Position numbers and translations under genes: made by a program
Origin: Glutamicibacter nicotianae
GTDB lineage: Bacteria; Actinomycetota; Actinomycetes; Actinomycetales; Micrococcaceae
Reading direction: 5' to 3'
Assembly (NCBI RefSeq): GCF_006539525.1
Contig: NZ_BJNE01000002.1
Location: 1-64,000, forward strand
DNA length: 64,000 bases
Part shown: positions 43,357 to 52,065 of the stretch, piece after piece
Position numbering within the stretch: the stretch's first letter is position 1
Layout of the letters: each line of letters begins with the position of its first letter
Notes under the pieces: generated by a model
The model's database searches: none
Told to the model about the DNA's origin: nothing
What the model saw: only the letters and a program-made list of their open reading frames with translations

Positions 43357-44835
43357 TCAGATCCGCTTGACGCCGATGGTGTGGTCGGTGGTGAATTCCT
43401 CGATGACCCATTCGCCGTTGAATCGGCCCAGACCGGAATTGCGCTCGGCGCCGAAGGCAATGTGGGCCTCGTCCTGGACGGTCATCTCATTGACGTAGCT
43501 CATGCCAGCCTTGATGCGCTGTGCGAAGGCCACGCCGCGCTCAAGGTTTTGTGTGAACACCGAGGAGGAGAGCCCAAAAACGTGGTCATTAGCCAGTTCC
43601 AGGGCATGTTCTTCGGAGTCGGCCTTCAAAACGGCGACCATCGGTCCAAAGATCTCCTCGCGGGCGATGTCCATGTCCGGGGTGACATCCGCGAAGACAT
43701 GCGGCGGCACCATGCGATTGTCGATCTCGCCGCTGACCACTGCTGTGGCACCCGCGCGCAACGCCTCGTCGACCTTGGCTTGCAGCCCCGCCGCCTGGGT
43801 GTCATTAACTACCGGCCCGACCAAGGTGCCCTCGGCCGATGGATCGCCGAAGGGCACCTGCCGGGCCGCAGCGGTGAACTTCTGGACGAAGGCGTCGTAG
43901 ACCGGGGCCTGGACGATAATGCGGTTGGTCGACATGCAGATCTGACCCGAGTGCAGGAACGCACCGGTGATGGCCTGTTCCACAGCGTTGTGCAGATCTG
44001 CGTCATCCAGGATGACCATCGGGGCATTGCCACCGAGTTCCAGTGCAACCTTCTTCAGGTGCTCGCCGCTGGTCGCTACCTGGGCCACATGCTGGCCCAC
44101 CGGGGTGGACCCGGTGAAGGAAATCAGCCGGGGGACCCGGTGTGCGACGAAGTCGTCGCCGATCTCCGAACCGGAACCGACGAGCACAGACAGCACGCCT
44201 GCGGGCAAGCCGGCTTCTTCGAAGACGCGTGCCAGCAGCAGACCACCGGTGATCGGGGTATCGGAGGCCGGCTTGAGAACTACAGCGTTGCCCAGGGCCA
44301 GCGCCGGAGCCACTGATCGCTGGGAGAGGTGTAGCGGGAAGTTCCACGGGCTGATTACGCCAATCACGCCCACCGGCTTCTTGTAGACGCGGGTCTCGCG
44401 GCCCGGGGTGTTAGACGGCATGATGGTGCCATGAACACGGGTCGGGAAGGAGGCCGACTCCATGGTGATGCCCGCGGCCAGGGAGACCTCGATGTTGGCT
44501 TTCAGCAAGGTCGAGCCGGCTTCGGCGACCAGCCAGTGCACGATCTCCTCGCGCCGCTCCTCGAGGATCTCGGCCGCGCGGCGGATGATTCCGGCGCGTT
44601 CGGCCGGGCTGGTGGAAGCCCAGGCTGCCTGGGCATCCTCGGCGGACGTGTAGGCTTCCTCCAGGTCCTCGACACTGGCCTGCGCGATGACGGCCACTGT
44701 CGAGTCATCGAAGGGGTTGATGTCTGTCAGCACGCGGGACGAACGGCCCTGGCGCCATTGCCCGGCGATGAACTGGTTCTGGAGGTCCTGGCCCGCAAAG
44801 GTGGCTTCGGCCTGTCCGGCGGCGGTGGTGGTCAT
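43357..44835 (-). CDS. aldehyde dehydrogenase, probably benzaldehyde dehydrogenase
   Basis: An NAD(P)-dependent aldehyde dehydrogenase of 492 residues. PWNFPLHLSQRSVAPALALGNAVVLKPAS is the cofactor region, FTGSTPVGQ the G-S-T loop, KVALELGGNAPMVIL the catalytic glutamate, and HSGQICMSTNR the catalytic cysteine. The sequence style resembles benzaldehyde and vanillin dehydrogenases. Its neighbours (benzoylformate decarboxylase, aromatic-acid transporter) point to benzaldehyde as substrate. AAAGGAG precedes ATG 44835. Confidence 0.9.
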   Translation of the reverse strand: MTTTAAGQAEATFAGQDLQNQFIAGQWRQGRSSRVLTDINPFDDSTVAVIAQASVEDLEEAYTSAEDAQAAWASTSPAERAGIIRRAAEILEERREEIVHWLVAEAGSTLLKANIEVSLAAGITMESASFPTRVHGTIMPSNTPGRETRVYKKPVGVIGVISPWNFPLHLSQRSVAPALALGNAVVLKPASDTPITGGLLLARVFEEAGLPAGVLSVLVGSGSEIGDDFVAHRVPRLISFTGSTPVGQHVAQVATSGEHLKKVALELGGNAPMVILDDADLHNAVEQAITGAFLHSGQICMSTNRIIVQAPVYDAFVQKFTAAARQVPFGDPSAEGTLVGPVVNDTQAAGLQAKVDEALRAGATAVVSGEIDNRMVPPHVFADVTPDMDIAREEIFGPMVAVLKADSEEHALELANDHVFGLSSSVFTQNLERGVAFAQRIKAGMSYVNEMTVQDEAHIAFGAERNSGLGRFNGEWVIEEFTTDHTIGVKRI

Positions 44836-44901
44836 GGTGGTTTCTCCTTTAATCGGATCCGTCACGGACGGATTGCATGTTCGGGTATGAACGAAAAGTT
44901 G

Positions 44902-46269
44902 CTAGTCGGCGACCGGTGAGCCCAGCGGGACGGGATCCTGCTGGTCGGCCCCGGTGGCCGCCTGGCGGGCGGAATTGCTGCGGTTCATCCGGACCAGGGC
45001 GATGGCCAGAGCGCCGATGACGCCGGGGACCGCGATGGCTAGAAGGTTCTGCTGGAAGCTCAGCGTCAGGCCCAAGAGGGCGCCACCGAGAATTGGGCCG
45101 CTGATAGCGCCGATGCGCCCGATGCCGGCGGCCCAGCCGATGCCGGTGGAACGCACCAGCGACGGGTAGTACTCCACGGCCAGGGCGTGGATCACGGCCA
45201 GTGTGCCCACGGTAGTGCCGCCGGCCACGACGAGCAGGGTATTGAGCACGAAGGGGTCCGGGTTGAATCCCAGGCAGGCCAGGGAGATCGCGGCCAGCAG
45301 CAGGTAGGCAAGGATGACCTGCTTGATGCCCCACCGGTCGGCCAGCCAACCGGCCGCGATGGCTCCGACCAGTCCGCCGATATTCAGCAGCACCAGCTTG
45401 CCTAGCCCGGAGCTGACCGGATAGCCAGCGGTGGACATGAGCGTGGGCAGCCAGGTGTTCAACCCGTAGCTCAGCAGCATGGTCATGGCAAAGACGACCC
45501 AGATCAGCACGGTGTTGACGGCGTTGCCGTGGCGGAAAATCTCGCTGATTGGGGCCTTGGGCGTCTCGGCCTGTTCCACGGAGGTGACTTGCGACGGATC
45601 CACGTCCGGAGCGATGGCGCGCACGACTGCCTCGAATTCAGCACGGCGATGGCCCTGGCGTGCCAGGAATTCCGGGGATTCGGGCAGCAGCTTGAACATC
45701 AACGGCACCAGCAGGATCGAGGCGGTGGCCAGGAAGAAGACGCTGCGCCAGCCGAAGGCCGGAATCATCACCATGGCCAGCAGGCCGGCGATGATGCCGC
45801 CCAGCGAGTACAGGCTGCAGACCAGGCAGACGAGCAGGGCCTTGGAGCGGCGGGGCGCATATTCGCCAACCAATGCGATGAAGTTCGGGGCCAGTGCGCC
45901 GATGGCCACGCCGACCAGAGTGCGGAAGATGACCAGCGACCAGAAGCCTACAGACAGCGCGCAGCCCAGCGACGCGAGCGCCGAACCGATCAGGCAGGCG
46001 ATCAGCACCGGGCGGCGGCCAAAGCGGTCTGCCAGCGGGGCGATGAACATGCCGCCGATGAGCATGCCGACCAAGGCTGCCGAGCCGAGCCAGCCGGCAT
46101 GGACGGTGGTCATGTCCCAGTCCTGCATCAGCTTTCCGACCACGGATCCGTAGGAGATCATGTCGTAGCCGTCGACGATCATCAGCAGGGAACAAAGCAG
46201 GACGACCCGCAGGTGCGCGGGGGTGAATTTCGCGGTGTCGACAACGCGATTAATCGGGGTGGTGCTCAT
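44902..46269 (-). CDS. MFS transporter, aromatic acid:H+ symporter type
   Basis: A 12-helix major facilitator of 455 residues resembling the AAHS family (BenK/PcaK type). The TM1 motif DGYDMISYGSVVGKLM, with the functionally important aspartates, and the loop ADRFGRRPVL are visible. A second-half loop ADRWGIKQVI matches the internal repeat. It probably imports mandelate, benzoate or a related aromatic acid for the enzymes encoded around it. ATG 46269 has TGGAG seven bases upstream. Confidence 0.88.
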   Translation of the reverse strand: MSTTPINRVVDTAKFTPAHLRVVLLCSLLMIVDGYDMISYGSVVGKLMQDWDMTTVHAGWLGSAALVGMLIGGMFIAPLADRFGRRPVLIACLIGSALASLGCALSVGFWSLVIFRTLVGVAIGALAPNFIALVGEYAPRRSKALLVCLVCSLYSLGGIIAGLLAMVMIPAFGWRSVFFLATASILLVPLMFKLLPESPEFLARQGHRRAEFEAVVRAIAPDVDPSQVTSVEQAETPKAPISEIFRHGNAVNTVLIWVVFAMTMLLSYGLNTWLPTLMSTAGYPVSSGLGKLVLLNIGGLVGAIAAGWLADRWGIKQVILAYLLLAAISLACLGFNPDPFVLNTLLVVAGGTTVGTLAVIHALAVEYYPSLVRSTGIGWAAGIGRIGAISGPILGGALLGLTLSFQQNLLAIAVPGVIGALAIALVRMNRSNSARQAATGADQQDPVPLGSPVAD

Positions 46270-46333
46270 GGGATACTCCAAAGTCACTCGTGGCGATAAA
46301 CAGGGGAAAGGGACACGGGCTGCGCCCGGACAG

Positions 46334-47998
46334 CTACTGCGGGGTGGTAAGCGAGGTGGCGACCTCGATCAGGTGCGGTCGTCCGCTGCTGGCGGCCCGG
46401 GACAGGCTGTCGATGAACGCCTTTTCGGAGGCGACGGTGGTGGCGGTGACGCCGTAGCCACGGGCCAGGGCAGCGAAGTCGATGCCGTCCACGTCCATGC
46501 CCGGGGCGTCCTCGACCTGCAGGAGGTCGGCGAACCAGCGCAGGGCGCCGTAGGTGCCGTTCTTCAGGATGATGAAGGTGACCGGGACGTTGTAGTGCGC
46601 TGCTGTCCACAGTGCGGTGATGCCGTAGTTGGCCGAGCCGTCGCCGATCACGGCGATGACCGGGCGCTGAGGCATGGCCATCTGGACTCCAACTGCGGCC
46701 GGCATTCCGAAGCCCAGGCCGCCGGAGGCGGGCCAGAAGTATGAGGAAGGCAGGCGCAGGTCCATCTGGTCCCAGAAGGCTTCGTTGGTCGAGGTGGATT
46801 CCACCACGTACGCAGTGTTCCCGGGAGCGTTCTCGCGCAGCAGCTCGAAGACCTTGGCCGGGTGGAAGATGCCGTCCTGGGCCTGCGGCGCCGGGGTGCT
46901 CTCGCGCCAGCTGCCGGAGCGGGAGTTGGGGCGTGCGGCGACGTTGCCGGATAGCGCCGCGAGCGCGCCGGCCACGTCTGCCACGATCGCCTCGCCGAAG
47001 GGCGCCCGGGTGGCGGCACCGGTTTCCTCGGTGATCTGCACCAGCTCGACGCCGTCGGCGAGGTATTGGCCGGGCGAGTGCTGGTGGTAGCGGAAGACCG
47101 GGGCGCCGAGGACCAGCACCAGGTCGTAGTCCTTGAGCCGCTCGCTGACCCCGGCGATGGCTGCCGGGAGTACACCGCGGAACTGGCCATGGCGGTTCGG
47201 GAAGGGCAGGCGGTAAGGCGACGGAGCCACCCACACGTCCGCGTTGAGACGTTCGGCCAGGATTCGGGCGTCATCCGAGGCGTTCACGGTATCCACCGCC
47301 GAGCCCAGAACGAGGGCCACGCGGTCGGCTCGATCGAGTCGACGCACCAGGCGGTCCAGCTGCTCTTGCGACAGGGAGCGGGCCTCGGTGACGCTCCGGG
47401 CGAGCAGGTGCCGGTCGTTCGGGGAGGAAGGCTGGTCCCAATCATCATAGGGAACCGACAGGTAGACCGGGCCCTTGGTTCCGGTGGTTGCCTCCCAGAC
47501 TGCCTGGCCGAAGGCGCGTGGAACATCGGCGGCACATGCGGGTTCCATGCTCCAAGAGGTCAGCGGGCGGGTGAGCAAGGCCGCGTCGACGTTGGACAGG
47601 AACGACTCCTGCCCGATCGTCTCGCGCACCTGCTGGCCGGCGGTGATGACCAACGGGGTCTGCGAGTACACGGCATTGGTCAGCGCGCCCATGGCATTGC
47701 CTGTGCCGGAGGCCGCATGCAGGTTGACCAGGGCCGGCTTGCCCGAGGCCTGGGCAAAGCCGTCGGCCATGCCCACGACGACGCCCTCATGCAGGCCCAG
47801 CACGTACTGGACCTCGGCGGGCATGCCCTTCAGGAAGGGCAGCTCGTTGGAGCCGGGGTTCCCGAACACCTTGGTGAGCCCCTGGGCGATCATGAACTCG
47901 TGGGTGAACTCGCGGATCGACGTCACGGATTCCGGGGCAGGGCAGACGCGCGAGGGAGCTGTTTCTGCGTGGCGGTCGACTTCATTGGTCAGGGACAT
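46334..47998 (-). CDS. mdlC: benzoylformate decarboxylase
   Basis: A thiamine-diphosphate enzyme of 554 residues that decarboxylates benzoylformate to benzaldehyde. FGNPGSNELPFLK (Ser50), LGLHEGVVVGMADG (Glu71) and VNLHAASGTGNAMGAL (His94) correspond to the active-site Ser26, Glu47 and His70 of the Pseudomonas enzyme. VLGAPVFRYHQHSPGQYL aligns with the His281 region. The ThDP motif is IGDGSANYGITALWTAAHYN, and NGTYGALRWFADLLQ follows. ATG 47998 has GGAGG five bases upstream. It is divergent from the LysR gene and first of the minus-strand mdlC-transporter-dehydrogenase series. Confidence 0.93.
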   Translation of the reverse strand: MSLTNEVDRHAETAPSRVCPAPESVTSIREFTHEFMIAQGLTKVFGNPGSNELPFLKGMPAEVQYVLGLHEGVVVGMADGFAQASGKPALVNLHAASGTGNAMGALTNAVYSQTPLVITAGQQVRETIGQESFLSNVDAALLTRPLTSWSMEPACAADVPRAFGQAVWEATTGTKGPVYLSVPYDDWDQPSSPNDRHLLARSVTEARSLSQEQLDRLVRRLDRADRVALVLGSAVDTVNASDDARILAERLNADVWVAPSPYRLPFPNRHGQFRGVLPAAIAGVSERLKDYDLVLVLGAPVFRYHQHSPGQYLADGVELVQITEETGAATRAPFGEAIVADVAGALAALSGNVAARPNSRSGSWRESTPAPQAQDGIFHPAKVFELLRENAPGNTAYVVESTSTNEAFWDQMDLRLPSSYFWPASGGLGFGMPAAVGVQMAMPQRPVIAVIGDGSANYGITALWTAAHYNVPVTFIILKNGTYGALRWFADLLQVEDAPGMDVDGIDFAALARGYGVTATTVASEKAFIDSLSRAASSGRPHLIEVATSLTTPQ

Positions 47999-48080
47999 CA
48001 TTGCCTCCGGGATTCTCGTGATGGGCTTGCCGGTATAACCGTAATGACGCAGCTCACACAAAAACCAACGAATAATATCG

Positions 48081-48103
48081 ATAGAATCATAGACAGTTTC
48101 TAT
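48081..48103. promoter_or_regulatory. LysR-type binding box
   Basis: ATAGAA and TTCTAT are separated by exactly 11 bases (T-N11-A pattern) in the 113-base gap between mdlC and the LysR gene. It suits autoregulation and mdlC activation. Confidence 0.6.
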
Positions 48104-48114
48104 TGGCGGTGATC

Positions 48115-49011
48115 ATGAACGATTTCGACCTGAACATGGTCAAGACTTTCTGCGTGTTGTACGAGGAACGGGGCGTCACACGAGCGGCCGAGGTGCTGCA
48201 GCTGACACAGCCGACGGTCAGCCACACCCTGAAAAACCTGCGACGGCAGTTCCGCGACGAATTGTTCATCCGCTCCGGCCGGTACATGGAACCGACGCAT
48301 ACCGCGGACATGCTGTATCCGCGCCTGAAAGGTGGGCTGACCCAGATTGCGGAGGCCACGGTCAGGTCAATGCCCTTCGCCCCGCAGAACGCGGAGAACG
48401 CCTTCACGCTGTGGCTTTCGGATATTGGCGAACTGAGTTTCTTGCCGCCGATCATGCGGGCGTTGAGCCGCCAGGCGCCGAAAGTCCGCCTGGATGTCGA
48501 GCCGCTGGAGGTTTCCCGGGTGGCCGACGCTCTGGTCCGCGGCGACGCGGATGCTGCCATCCTCAGCCCGCTGATCTCCACTGACCGGCTGGAACGCACG
48601 ATCGTGCGCCAGGATGAATACGTGGTCATCGCCTCTGCGGATCATCCGCGCGTCCAGTGTACGTTGAGCACCGAGCAATACGCCCGCGAATCGCATATAC
48701 GGATGACCTCGGAGGTGGGGCACGACATCCCGGAGATCCTCGCGGACCGGGCCGGACTGAAACGCCGCGATGTCCTGAGGATCTCGCGCTTCGCCGCGCT
48801 GCCGACGGTGGTCCACGAAACCGAGGCGCTTGCCGTGGTGCCGCGCTTGGCCGCCGAGCAGATGATGGAATCATCCAACCTGCAGGTCCTGCCCTTCCCG
48901 CTGCCGATCCCGGCCATGGAAGTCTCGCTGTACCACTTGCCGCCCGCCCGGCAGAGCGAGGCCCAGCGCTGGTTCAGCGAGCTGGTGAAGCGGGCGCTGA
49001 GCGCTAGGTAG
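48115..49011 (+). CDS. LysR family transcriptional regulator
   Basis: 298 residues. The winged helix-turn-helix is LNMVKTFCVLYEERGVTRAAEVLQLTQPTVSHTLKNLRRQFRDELFIRSG. The effector domain has NodD/NahR-like features (LWLSDIGELSFLPPIMRALS). ATG 48115 is preferred over TTG 48103. It is divergent from mdlC with a dyad box between, so it probably activates the decarboxylase-transporter-dehydrogenase genes in response to an aromatic acid. Its end overlaps that of the AraC gene by eight bases. Confidence 0.9.
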   Translation: MNDFDLNMVKTFCVLYEERGVTRAAEVLQLTQPTVSHTLKNLRRQFRDELFIRSGRYMEPTHTADMLYPRLKGGLTQIAEATVRSMPFAPQNAENAFTLWLSDIGELSFLPPIMRALSRQAPKVRLDVEPLEVSRVADALVRGDADAAILSPLISTDRLERTIVRQDEYVVIASADHPRVQCTLSTEQYARESHIRMTSEVGHDIPEILADRAGLKRRDVLRISRFAALPTVVHETEALAVVPRLAAEQMMESSNLQVLPFPLPIPAMEVSLYHLPPARQSEAQRWFSELVKRALSAR

Positions 49012-49891
49012 GGTTGTCCGCCCATTGCGTCGGGGTGCAGCCGAATTCGCGGGTGAAGGCGCGAGTGAAGGTGGAGGCATCGCGGAAACCGCAGACCAGC
49101 GCGATCGACGCGATGCTCTGGCCCGAGTGCGGGCGCGTCGCGAGCAGCCCGATTGCCTTGTTCATGCGTAGCCTGCGGATCTCCGAACCCGGGGTCTGCC
49201 CCGCTGCGGTGAACACCGCGTGCAGCTTGCGGACCGAGACATTGGCCGCTTGTGCCAAGCGCTCCACATTCAACCCTGGATCAGCAAGTTCCTGGAGGAT
49301 CTTTTGGCGTGCCGCCTCTAGCAGGGCGCGGTCGCTGTCCCAGCCTGAGTGCCCGGCCTGCGCGAAAGCGCGCAGGGCGAAGGTGAGCAGCTCGGAACTG
49401 AGCGGCCCCAGGGCCGCCAACCCCTCGACGCCCACCGCATTCTGCGTGGCCATCAAGCCCCGGAGGTATCCGAGGAACGCGGACATCCCCGGCACGGACT
49501 GGTCGATCCTCCGTCCGCATAGTTCGGAGACCATCCGGTCCGGAAGGCCCAGAGCCCCGCGCGGGACGCGCACCACGAGCAGCTCCTGGCCGGGGTCCGG
49601 CTGGTCGAGCAAGTAGGGGCGATTGCTCTCGTAGATGGCCGCGGTGCCGGGGGACAGGGACGCTTCACGCCCATGCTGCAGCACCGCCCCGGTGGAATGC
49701 AGCTGGATTGACATCAGGATGTCGTTGCCCGTGTCCTGACGTGCCAGCCTCTCCGGGCGCTCGATCCTCAACGGGCCGGCGCGCACATGTGACACGCTCA
49801 CCCCGCCGGAGAGCGCAAGGTTCTCCAAATGCGCGACGAAGCCTGGCTCGTCCGCCGAGCACAGCAGCGGAACGAAAGCCTCGCTGGCCAC
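49004..49891 (-). CDS. AraC family regulator, NitR-like
   Basis: 295 residues from GTG 49891. An N-terminal AraC_binding_2-type domain is followed by a C-terminal double helix-turn-helix (LNVERLAQAANVSVRKLHAVF and SIASIALVCGFRDASTFTRAFTREFGCTPTQW). It is divergent from the nitrilase gene, the same layout as AraC-type NitR regulators of rhodococcal nitrilases. The family frame continues 14 codons upstream to an ATA codon at 49933, placed six bases after GGAGG and directly after a stop. The start may therefore be a non-standard ATA or a mutated ATG. Confidence 0.88.
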   Translation of the reverse strand: MASEAFVPLLCSADEPGFVAHLENLALSGGVSVSHVRAGPLRIERPERLARQDTGNDILMSIQLHSTGAVLQHGREASLSPGTAAIYESNRPYLLDQPDPGQELLVVRVPRGALGLPDRMVSELCGRRIDQSVPGMSAFLGYLRGLMATQNAVGVEGLAALGPLSSELLTFALRAFAQAGHSGWDSDRALLEAARQKILQELADPGLNVERLAQAANVSVRKLHAVFTAAGQTPGSEIRRLRMNKAIGLLATRPHSGQSIASIALVCGFRDASTFTRAFTREFGCTPTQWADNPT

Positions 49892-50082
49892 GCGCTGCCA
49901 TTCGAAGACGTCGGTGACTGTTGTTCCTGGTATTGCCTACCTCCGGCCCCGCAACCCGATCGATGGACTGCCTCCGTGGCGGAATCTGCAGGAAAAGCCG
50001 GTGGCCGTGCAGAAACCGTCAATGCATGAATGCGATCCAGCTCATAGATTTGAATCACTGTCCATCTATCATAGGAGCAACG

Positions 50083-51123
50083 ATGAGCAAGCTGATACGG
50101 GTTGCCGCAGTACAAGCCGAGCCGGTGTGGCTCGACATCGACGGGACGACGCAGAAGACGTTGCAGCTGATTTCAGAAGCAGCTTCCGGGGGAGCGGATC
50201 TGGTGGCCTTCCCGGAGACCTGGATCCCGGGATACCCGGTGTTCCTCTGGTCCTACCCGGTCTACGAGCAAATGCAGTTCGTGGCCCGCTACCACGCCAA
50301 TTCCGTGGCGCTGGACGGCCCGCAGGTGGCAGCGATCCGCGATGCCGCCCGCGAGCATTCGATCACCGTTGTTGTGGGCTTCAGCGAGAAGGACGGCGGT
50401 TCGCTGTACATGTCCCAGGCTGTGATCGGCCCGGACGGGGGCATCCTGCAACTGCGCCGCAAGCTGAAGCCGACCCACGCCGAACGCACCCTGTTCGGCG
50501 AGGGCGACGGCAGCAGCATCAAGGTGGTTCCCACGCCGGTGGGCCGGCTCGGAGCCCTGCAGTGCTTCGAGCATCTGCAGCCGCTGACCAAGTACGCCAT
50601 GTACGCCCAGAACGAGCAGATCCACGTGGCCGGCTGGCCTTGCCTGGGGATCCTGGGCGACGTCCCTGCCCTGAGCCCGGAGTCGATCATGGCCGCAACC
50701 CAGACGTACGCCCTGGAAGGCAGCGCGTTCGTCATCGCCTCCACCCAGATCATGTCCGATGACGGGGCACTGAAATTCCCGACGGCCGAGGGCAAGCCCA
50801 CCCCGGTGTACACCGGAGGTGGCGGCTTCGCGCGCGTCTACGGCCCGCACTCGGCGATGATCACCGAGCCGTTGGATCCGCAGGTCGAGGGCATCGTCTA
50901 TGCGGACCTGGACTTGGCCGAGATCGACCTGGCGAAGAACACCGTCGACCCGGCCGGGCACTATGCCCGCCCGGACGTGACGCAGCTGCTCTTCAACGAC
51001 GCCCCGCGCGACCCGGTCATCCGCACCGGCGCGCAGGCCGAGCCGCGCAACGCCGTCTCGGAGGCGATCGAGGCTGTGGGCACGGAGCCGTCCAAGTCAG
51101 AACTGGCCTCCGCCCAGCAGTAG
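50083..51123 (+). CDS. nitrilase
   Basis: A true nitrilase of 346 residues that hydrolyses a nitrile to acid and ammonia. The triad is Glu45 in AFPETWIPGYP, Lys129 in RRKLKPTHAERTLFGEGDG, and Cys161 in GALQCFEHLQPLTKY. The residue after the cysteine is Phe where most nitrilases have Trp (C-W-E-H). The gene context suggests an aryl-hydroxynitrile or arylacetonitrile substrate that yields mandelate-type acids. TAGGAGC lies upstream of ATG 50083. It is divergent from the AraC regulator and followed by a stem-loop. Confidence 0.93.
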   Translation: MSKLIRVAAVQAEPVWLDIDGTTQKTLQLISEAASGGADLVAFPETWIPGYPVFLWSYPVYEQMQFVARYHANSVALDGPQVAAIRDAAREHSITVVVGFSEKDGGSLYMSQAVIGPDGGILQLRRKLKPTHAERTLFGEGDGSSIKVVPTPVGRLGALQCFEHLQPLTKYAMYAQNEQIHVAGWPCLGILGDVPALSPESIMAATQTYALEGSAFVIASTQIMSDDGALKFPTAEGKPTPVYTGGGGFARVYGPHSAMITEPLDPQVEGIVYADLDLAEIDLAKNTVDPAGHYARPDVTQLLFNDAPRDPVIRTGAQAEPRNAVSEAIEAVGTEPSKSELASAQQ

Positions 51124-51174
51124 CCCAGCCGAGCGGCTTGCCGCCAGGTCCTGGCTCATCTTAGGTTATTGGAT

Positions 51175-51218
51175 GCAAACGCTTGGAACCGCAAAAACAT
51201 GCGGATCCAAGCGTTTGC
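51175..51218. terminator. long inverted repeat, probable nitrilase terminator
   Basis: GCAAACGCTTGGA and its exact complement enclose a second small stem (CCGC/GCGG) around AAAAACAT. It lies 50 bases after the nitrilase stop. Confidence 0.65.
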
Positions 51219-51240
51219 CTGATTGTAGTCTCTGGAGATT

Positions 51241-52065
51241 GTGGGGAGTCTCCCAGACGGCGACTATGCTGATTTCATGCTTGCCTGCACTCGTGCGATG
51301 CTCCCCGCCGCCCGCGCCAACCTCGCCGCAGTGCTCGCCCTGGTCGAGAAAGGCAAGATCCGTTGCAGTGAGTCGACGAGCCGCCCGTCGGCAGCCTCCC
51401 AGCGCGCTATCGCCCAGGTGCTTGAGGGCGGGGATTTCTATCCGGACCATGAAATACAGGCCTTCGCGTGGCCGCTGCTGCTGCAAGCCGGCGGGCTCGC
51501 CAACGGGCCGAAGCTCGCATTGACCGCTCGCGGACGTGCCGCCAGAACGAAAGATCCAGACGAGGTCCTGCGCGCGCTGTGGGAGCGTTGGGTGGCCAAG
51601 GGCATCATCGACGAGCTCGCGCGACTGGAACAAATCAAGGGTCAACGCAGCGCCCATGTGTTATCCGCGCTGGGTACGCGCCGCCGGGCTGCGTCCACGG
51701 CTATCGAGTTGCTGGCGGTCGACGAGTTCGTGGAGATCGATAGACTTTTCGATCAGGTGACCGCGGTGGCGCCGTTCACCAGTGCGCGCAAGGAACGGGC
51801 TACCTGGAAGTTCTACATTGAGCACCCCCAGTATGGATCGCTGGGCTACGCCGACTCCGACTTCCCTGGCGTGGTGGACCGCCGTTACCTGATGGCCCTG
51901 CTCTTCGAGTACGCCGCGACCCTGGGCGTTGTCGATGTGCGCTATGTGCGCCCCGAAGGCGCGCAAGCGGACGTGGAGCGCTTCAACCTGTATGATCCGA
52001 ATGCACCGATAAGCCGCTATGACGGGCTGCTGCAAGTGCGGGCCACCTTACTTACGCGCGTCTAG
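51241..52065 (+). CDS. hypothetical protein, probably C-terminal part of a larger family
   Basis: 274 residues, no assigned function. It opens abruptly with GDYADFMLACTRAMLPAARANLAAVLALVEKGKIRCSE, followed by LTARGRAARTKDPDEVLRALWERWVAKGIIDE, which looks like a winged-helix region, and ends in a mixed alpha/beta part (FYIEHPQYGSLGY, LMALLFEYAATLGVVDVRYV). The sequence resembles the end of longer actinobacterial proteins. The frame is closed 12 bases upstream by TAG, so the gene may be 5'-truncated. GTG 51241 has only a poorly spaced GGAG. Confidence 0.5.
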   Translation: MGSLPDGDYADFMLACTRAMLPAARANLAAVLALVEKGKIRCSESTSRPSAASQRAIAQVLEGGDFYPDHEIQAFAWPLLLQAGGLANGPKLALTARGRAARTKDPDEVLRALWERWVAKGIIDELARLEQIKGQRSAHVLSALGTRRRAASTAIELLAVDEFVEIDRLFDQVTAVAPFTSARKERATWKFYIEHPQYGSLGYADSDFPGVVDRRYLMALLFEYAATLGVVDVRYVRPEGAQADVERFNLYDPNAPISRYDGLLQVRATLLTRV

